The notes beneath the pieces were generated by a model. The model saw only the letters and a list, made by a program, of their open reading frames with translations, searched no databases and had not been told where the DNA came from. The position numbers and the translations under genes are program-made. Shown in pieces: positions 5,989 through 9,340 of a stretch of 9,340 nucleotides of DNA. Source of the stretch: Bacillota bacterium. GTDB taxonomy: Bacteria > Bacillota > Clostridia > Peptostreptococcales > Anaerovoracaceae. Positions within the stretch are counted from its first letter, which is position 1, and every line of letters begins with the position of its first letter. The stretch is from contig JAQSXD010000115.1 of NCBI GenBank assembly GCA_029266295.1, positions 1 through 9,340 of the forward strand. The letters run 5' to 3'.

Positions 5989-6900
5989 TTAGATTATTGC
6001 AAGGTCCAGGTTCTGGGGGAGAAGCTCAAATTTTGCTTCATCCAGGAAAAATCGTCGTTCTGAAGTGCCTAAAAAAAAGGACACAGAATTTTTACTAAAG
6101 ATAACGTTCATGGGGAGGATTATGAACTGATCGTCCGTTAGCGGATGCGGCATTTTAAGAGGAGCAATCAGCAGAGATTCTCCCTCTGGATGAGTGATTC
6201 TTACTGTATGGGAAGAGGTGGCCAGCGCAGTAATCTCTCCCTGCTCATCAAAACAAAGGGAGTTGGTGTCAGCGTGGATTCCCAGTGCAGAATCATCATA
6301 GGCAATCATTTGGCCAATGGGTGTTTTCACTGAGACAGGATTTCCGGGCTCCAAGGATTTTACCTGTCCGTTTTCATAAAGAGAGAAGCCGATTCTCACG
6401 GAGTAGTCAATATCCCAAGCATTGAGCGTAATCCCTTGACCAGGCCACAGGGTGACGGATCTGAGTGAACCGTTTTCATAGAAACTGGAGCCAATGATTT
6501 TCGCTGTGAATGATCCAGAAGACAATTTTATTTCCACTGGAACCAGAAGAGCGCTTTCGTCCTGCTCTGTCCAATATCCGCTGAGCTTTCCGTTCAAGGG
6601 AAAGAATCTATATAGAGCGCCACTTTTATAAAAAGTGAGTGATTCAGCAGGATAAAGCCCTAAATGCGTTACAATCATAGTCTGGCTTTCCAGTGAAATC
6701 CGTTTGATCTCTCCGCTTTCATAAAAAGTAAGAGCGCCTGTAAACTTTTGCCGTGCTTCACCGCCTGTAAATCTTGGCACCAACTCGCCGCAGCAGGTGG
6801 ATATTTTATTTTCTTCCGACAGCATGCAGGATTTTACAGCGCCTGATTGATAGCGCTGTATACTGTGAACCCCAGAGAGGGTTCTGATGAATTCATTCAT
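5989..6900 (-). CDS. Unrecognised repeat protein with FYENG-type motifs, in the AnfO-like operon
   Basis: I do not recognise a named family. The 303-residue protein has no signal peptide or membrane segment that I can see, so it is probably cytoplasmic. It carries about six imperfect copies of [FY][YD]x[SN]Gx[ILV]: RYQSGAVKS (16-24), FYESGEIKR (59-67), FYKSGALYR (90-98), FYENGSLRS (140-148), LYENGQVKS (174-182) and a divergent FDEQGEITA (217-225), spaced about 30 to 50 residues apart. The pattern recalls MORN-like or YwqK-type beta-hairpin repeats, which usually mediate binding. Two adjacent cysteines (36, 37) occur near the N-terminus. The ATG overlaps the stop of the AnfO-like gene in ATGA, so the two are translated together. 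It ends 306 nt before nifH and points the same way. The function is unknown; a role with the AnfO-like partner in nitrogenase assembly or control is inference from position only. Confidence 0.85.
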   Translation of the reverse strand: MNEFIRTLSGVHSIQRYQSGAVKSCMLSEENKISTCCGELVPRFTGGEARQKFTGALTFYESGEIKRISLESQTMIVTHLGLYPAESLTFYKSGALYRFFPLNGKLSGYWTEQDESALLVPVEIKLSSGSFTAKIIGSSFYENGSLRSVTLWPGQGITLNAWDIDYSVRIGFSLYENGQVKSLEPGNPVSVKTPIGQMIAYDDSALGIHADTNSLCFDEQGEITALATSSHTVRITHPEGESLLIAPLKMPHPLTDDQFIILPMNVIFSKNSVSFFLGTSERRFFLDEAKFELLPQNLDLAII

Positions 6901-7541
6901 AATGTTTTGGTTCCTTTCTTTATCGTCACCTTGTAGGTACCATCCTCCTGATCGGAAAGGCAGGTGTGCATTCCTCTTGCTTTGGCTGCATCCGCGAGCC
7001 AGGGAGGAATATGGCGGCAGATCAGATGAAGCTCTGTAAACTGTGCTTCCTCCAGGAATTGACGCAGCGCTTTTTTTGAAGAAATTTCAGGAAATGCTTG
7101 CTGGAGTGTAGTCAGGTCTAAATAATAGATGCCGTCATTATTGGGAGAATAAGGGGCTTTGTGGATGTTCTGCAAAGCTGAATTCAGTACTTCTCGCTCG
7201 ACATCAGTTTGAGCCAGTTCCGTTCGGATTGAATCCATAAGCGCTGAGGATACAGGTCGGTCTGTCTCAAATATGTGGAAGCCGTTCTTATCAAAAACAT
7301 GATAAGGTAAACCGGTAATTTTGCGTCCGATGATGATACGGCAGTCTCCCAGTTGCTCAATCAAACCCTGAATTCCCTTTCGGATATGACTCATGCCGGA
7401 ACGTTCTCCAAGCTGCCACTGAAAACTATGAACCGCGCTCCAACGACCCTCTTCTAACTGATAGACGCTGATCTGGCAGCAATCTTCGATTCCGGCAACG
7501 GATTGGTCATCACGCACCAGCACTGATAGTTTAAGGAACAT
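6897..7541 (-). CDS. AnfO-like nitrogenase accessory protein
   Basis: This resembles the AnfO family, first named from the Fe-only nitrogenase operon of Azotobacter; its biochemical role is not settled. Family-like features in the 214-residue protein are an N-terminal strand directly after the start (MFLKLSVLVRDD), DCRIIIGRKITGLPYHVFDKNGF (66-88, resembling the NifX/NafY-like part of AnfO), then YYLDLTTL (139-146), SSKKALRQFLEEAQFTEL (154-171) and LICRHIPPWL (173-182). Start 7541 has AGGAGG (7550-7555) at 8 nt and gives the family's usual N-terminus. An in-frame ATG at 7598, with AGGAG at 5 nt, would add 19 residues and cannot be excluded. It overlaps the next gene by 4 nt and is divergent from amt. 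Its occurrence beside a Mo-type NifD shows it is not restricted to Fe-only systems. The family call rests on remembered motifs. Confidence 0.7.
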   Translation of the reverse strand: MFLKLSVLVRDDQSVAGIEDCCQISVYQLEEGRWSAVHSFQWQLGERSGMSHIRKGIQGLIEQLGDCRIIIGRKITGLPYHVFDKNGFHIFETDRPVSSALMDSIRTELAQTDVEREVLNSALQNIHKAPYSPNNDGIYYLDLTTLQQAFPEISSKKALRQFLEEAQFTELHLICRHIPPWLADAAKARGMHTCLSDQEDGTYKVTIKKGTKTL

Positions 7542-7685
7542 GCCATACACCTCCTCTGTAATCCTTTGGACCGCGCCGCTTGCTCGGTCTATACTCATAC
7601 GGACTCCTGCTATGGATTCTTCCTATGGAATCCGCCCATTATTTAACAGGAAGTGTACCATATCACAGGAAATAATGTCTATCAG

Positions 7686-7715
7686 AATTTTATGCCATCA
7701 TTAGAAGATGTTGCA
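7686..7715 (-). promoter_or_regulatory. Possible promoter of the AnfO-like operon
   Basis: On the minus strand TTGCAA (7715-7710) and TAAAAT (7691-7686) are separated by 18 bp, each a partial match to sigma-A consensus. It would start transcription near 7680, about 140 nt before the chosen start codon. It is clearly weaker than the nifH and amt promoters. Confidence 0.4.
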
Positions 7716-7716
7716 A

Positions 7717-7740
7717 AAATTCAAAATATTCAAAAATATC
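7717..7740. promoter_or_regulatory. AT-rich element upstream of amt -35, similar to nifH upstream region
   Basis: TTCAAAATATTCAAAA begins 22 nt before the amt -35. The nifH promoter has TTCAAAATGTTGAAAA beginning 21 nt before its own -35, differing at 2 of 16 positions. Both also contain ATATTCAAAA or its complement. This could be a shared regulator site or a common A-tract UP element. It lies between the divergent amt and AnfO-like promoters. Confidence 0.5.
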
Positions 7741-7741
7741 C

Positions 7742-7770
7742 TTGACAGATTCTTTGCGGAGGTTTATAAT
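7742..7770 (+). promoter_or_regulatory. Sigma-A promoter of amt
   Basis: TTGACA (7742-7747) and TATAAT (7765-7770) are exact consensus hexamers with a 17-bp spacer. Transcription should begin near 7777, leaving a leader of about 97 nt that contains a terminator. Confidence 0.85.
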
Positions 7771-7778
7771 ACTGAACA

Positions 7779-7794
7779 ATAGCAAAGGTGCTGT
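7779..7794 (+). promoter_or_regulatory. Single hexaloop hairpin overlapping the amt leader terminator
   Basis: ATAGC-AAAGGT-GCTGT forms five pairs (one T-G) around hexaloop AAAGGT, which has A at position 1 and G at position 4 as in ANTAR targets. It shares bases with the 5' arm of the terminator. It begins within a few nt of the predicted transcription start, so there is no room for a first hairpin, and the resemblance to an ANTAR site is incomplete. Confidence 0.4.
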
Positions 7795-7822
7795 GGCGAA
7801 ATGCCATCAGTGCCTTTTTTTT
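7784..7822 (+). terminator. Intrinsic terminator in the amt leader (attenuator)
   Basis: The stem 7787-7797 pairs with 7803-7814 (GG-C/C ends, two T-G wobbles, one bulged T at 7807) around loop GAAAT. Eight T residues follow (7815-7822), and AAA before the stem can pair with the first three T. It lies only 50 nt before the amt start codon and directly after the promoter, so it should act as an attenuator for amt rather than end an upstream gene, because the neighbouring gene is divergent. Confidence 0.8.
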
Positions 7823-7873
7823 ATTTTATTTATTTTTTATATGTATTTCTTAAAATTGAAGGGAGGCTTACAT

Positions 7874-9340
7874 ATGTTTTCATCAGTTGATACCATGTGG
7901 GTGCTTATAGCTGCAGCGCTGGTATTCTTTATGCAAGCGGGTTTCGCTATGGTAGAGACCGGCTTCACCAGAGCAAAAAATGCTGCAAACATTATTATGA
8001 AAAATCTAATGGATTTCTGTATCGGTTCCGTTGCTTTCTGGGTGATTGGTTTTGGAATCATGTTCGGTTCGAGCATTGGAGGCTGGATAGGATTTCCTGA
8101 CCTCTTTGTGCAGAACAACTATGATTCTGCATTTCCCACCTTCGCCTTTTTCATATTTCAGACAGTATTCTGTGCTACCGCTGCAACAATTGTGTCAGGA
8201 GCCATGGCAGAACGAACAAAGTTCTCTGCATATTGTATTTACAGTTTGGCCATTAGCGCAGTAATATATCCCATTTCCGGACATTGGGTCTGGGGCGGCG
8301 GCTGGCTGTCAGAGTTGGGATTCCATGATTTTGCAGGTTCTACGGTGGTACACCTAGCTGGCGGTGTTGCAGCTCTCGTGGGCGCATATCTGCTGGGACC
8401 TCGTATCGGAAAGTATAACAGTAAGGGAGAAGCCCAGGCAATACCCGGCCACAATCTAACGGTAGGAGCCCTTGGTGTTTTCATTCTTTGGTTCGGCTGG
8501 TTTGGCTTTAATGGCGGCTCTACGGTATCTGCCACCGGTGATGATACTTTAGTATTGATGAGTAAGATCTTCGTTACAACGAATCTGGCTGCAGCCACAT
8601 CTGCCTGCGGGACCATGATCATTACGTGGATTAAATATAAAAAGCCTGACGTATCCATGACCTTGAACGGTGCTTTAGGCGGACTTGTAGCCATTACAGC
8701 AGGCTGCGACGCGGTCAGCCCGGCAGGAGCATTTGGAATTGGATTAATTGCTTCATTTGTGACGGTATTCGGAATCGAGTGGCTTGATAAGAAAGTTAAA
8801 ATCGACGATCCCGTTGGAGCAATCGGTGTGCACGGTTTCTGCGGGGCAACCGGCACGATTCTCGTAGGTGTGTTTGCAGTAGACGGCGGATTAGCCTACG
8901 GCGGTGGAGCGAGCATGATCTTGATACAGCTCCTTGGAGTTGTGAGCGTCGCCGCATGGATCGGTATCACCATGACAATCGTATTCCAGACAATCAAGCA
9001 TACCATCGGTCTTCGTGTTTCTGCAGAGGACGAAATCATGGGTCTGGATGTGCACGAACATGCCATCGAAAGCAGCTATGCGGATTTCATTCCTGTATAT
9101 GACAGCAATGGTAACAGCAACATCATAAGCATGGATAAAAATGGAGTTTATGAAGCAGATGATTCCGTCAGTTATAGTAAAGACGGCGCAAGACTTTCAA
9201 AAGTTGAGATTTATGCAAATCAAAATAAGTTTGAGGAGCTGAAGGAAGCCCTCAACAAAATAGGCATAACAGGAATGACCGTAACCCAGGTTCACGGATG
9301 CGGTGCACAGAAAGGCAGAAAAGATTATTATAGAGGCGTC
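7874..9340 (+). CDS. Ammonium transporter fused to a C-terminal PII domain (3' end outside window)
   Basis: This is an Amt/MEP channel that conducts ammonium across the cell membrane, joined to a PII (GlnB/GlnK) domain that in separate form blocks AmtB. The ATG has GGGAGG at 7 nt, and 489 codons are visible. Amt features are DFAGSTVVHLAGG (152-164) with Asp152 and the first pore His160; VHGFCGATGT (319-328) with the second pore His320; Phe95-Gln96 near the periplasmic gate; WFGWFGFNGGS (206-216); and the conserved cytoplasmic tail EDEIMGLDVHEHAIESSYADF (385-405). A linker of about 35 residues (406-440) leads into the PII domain (from 441): LSKVEIYANQNKFEELKEAL, then ITGMTVTQVHGCG and QKGRKDYYRG, the start of the T-loop. 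The window ends just before the position of the GlnB uridylylation Tyr51. No separate glnK is seen. It is divergent from the AnfO-like operon and has its own promoter and leader terminator. Confidence 0.95.
   Translation, partial: MFSSVDTMWVLIAAALVFFMQAGFAMVETGFTRAKNAANIIMKNLMDFCIGSVAFWVIGFGIMFGSSIGGWIGFPDLFVQNNYDSAFPTFAFFIFQTVFCATAATIVSGAMAERTKFSAYCIYSLAISAVIYPISGHWVWGGGWLSELGFHDFAGSTVVHLAGGVAALVGAYLLGPRIGKYNSKGEAQAIPGHNLTVGALGVFILWFGWFGFNGGSTVSATGDDTLVLMSKIFVTTNLAAATSACGTMIITWIKYKKPDVSMTLNGALGGLVAITAGCDAVSPAGAFGIGLIASFVTVFGIEWLDKKVKIDDPVGAIGVHGFCGATGTILVGVFAVDGGLAYGGGASMILIQLLGVVSVAAWIGITMTIVFQTIKHTIGLRVSAEDEIMGLDVHEHAIESSYADFIPVYDSNGNSNIISMDKNGVYEADDSVSYSKDGARLSKVEIYANQNKFEELKEALNKIGITGMTVTQVHGCGAQKGRKDYYRGV

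Noticed and set aside
7700..7780. A first ANTAR hairpin upstream in the amt leader
   Set aside because: The predicted transcription start leaves only a few nt before the hexaloop hairpin, and no A1/G4 hexaloop stem is found upstream.
8239..8856. 205-codon open frame on the minus strand within amt
   Set aside because: Antisense to the conserved Amt coding sequence, low-complexity Pro/Thr/Ala-rich product with no family pattern; a shadow frame.

Overview
The window is the core of a molybdenum-nitrogenase (nif) locus, most likely from an anaerobic, free-living Clostridia-type Bacillota. The evidence is the gene order nifH-nifI1-nifI2-nifD-nifK-nifE, a NifD with the roughly 50-residue insertion known from Clostridium pasteurianum-type NifD, a NifK lacking the long N-terminal arm of proteobacterial NifK, consensus sigma-A (not sigma-54) promoters, and strong AGGAGG ribosome binding sites. 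I cannot fix the family or species from the sequence alone.

Layout. On the minus strand, read from right to left, come an AnfO-like nitrogenase accessory gene (7541-6897), overlapping by 4 nt a gene for an unrecognised protein with repeated Tyr-Glu-Asn-Gly-type motifs (6900-5989). After a 306-nt regulatory gap follow nifH, nifI1, nifI2, nifD and nifK. These are tightly packed, with gaps of 28, 14 and 17 nt and a 7-nt nifD/nifK overlap. A 129-nt spacer with a strong T-tract-less stem-loop then precedes nifE, which runs off the left edge. On the plus strand, divergent from the accessory pair, is an ammonium transporter gene (7874 to the right edge). Its product carries a PII (GlnB/GlnK) domain fused to its C-terminus; the window ends inside that domain.

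How it fits together. NifH (Fe protein) passes electrons to NifDK (MoFe protein), and NifE is half of the NifEN scaffold for FeMo-cofactor. NifI1 and NifI2 are PII-family proteins that in archaea and anaerobic bacteria inhibit NifDK when fixed nitrogen is plentiful. The Amt-PII fusion supplies a third PII module at the same locus, so ammonium status is probably sensed both at the membrane and at the enzyme.

Regulation is the most interesting part. The nifH promoter is near-consensus (TTGACA, 16 bp, TGCTATAAT). Its roughly 205-nt leader holds two adjacent hexaloop hairpins, each with A at loop position 1 and G at position 4. The second overlaps the 5' arm of an intrinsic terminator with an 8-T tract. 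This is the architecture of an ANTAR-protein antitermination site. The amt leader also has an intrinsic terminator overlapped by a single similar hexaloop hairpin. Both promoters carry a related AT-rich element just upstream of -35, which at nifH includes a perfect 24-bp palindrome. No ANTAR regulator gene lies in the window.

Limits: all assignments come from reading motifs and remembered family patterns; no database search, folding program or alignment was run.
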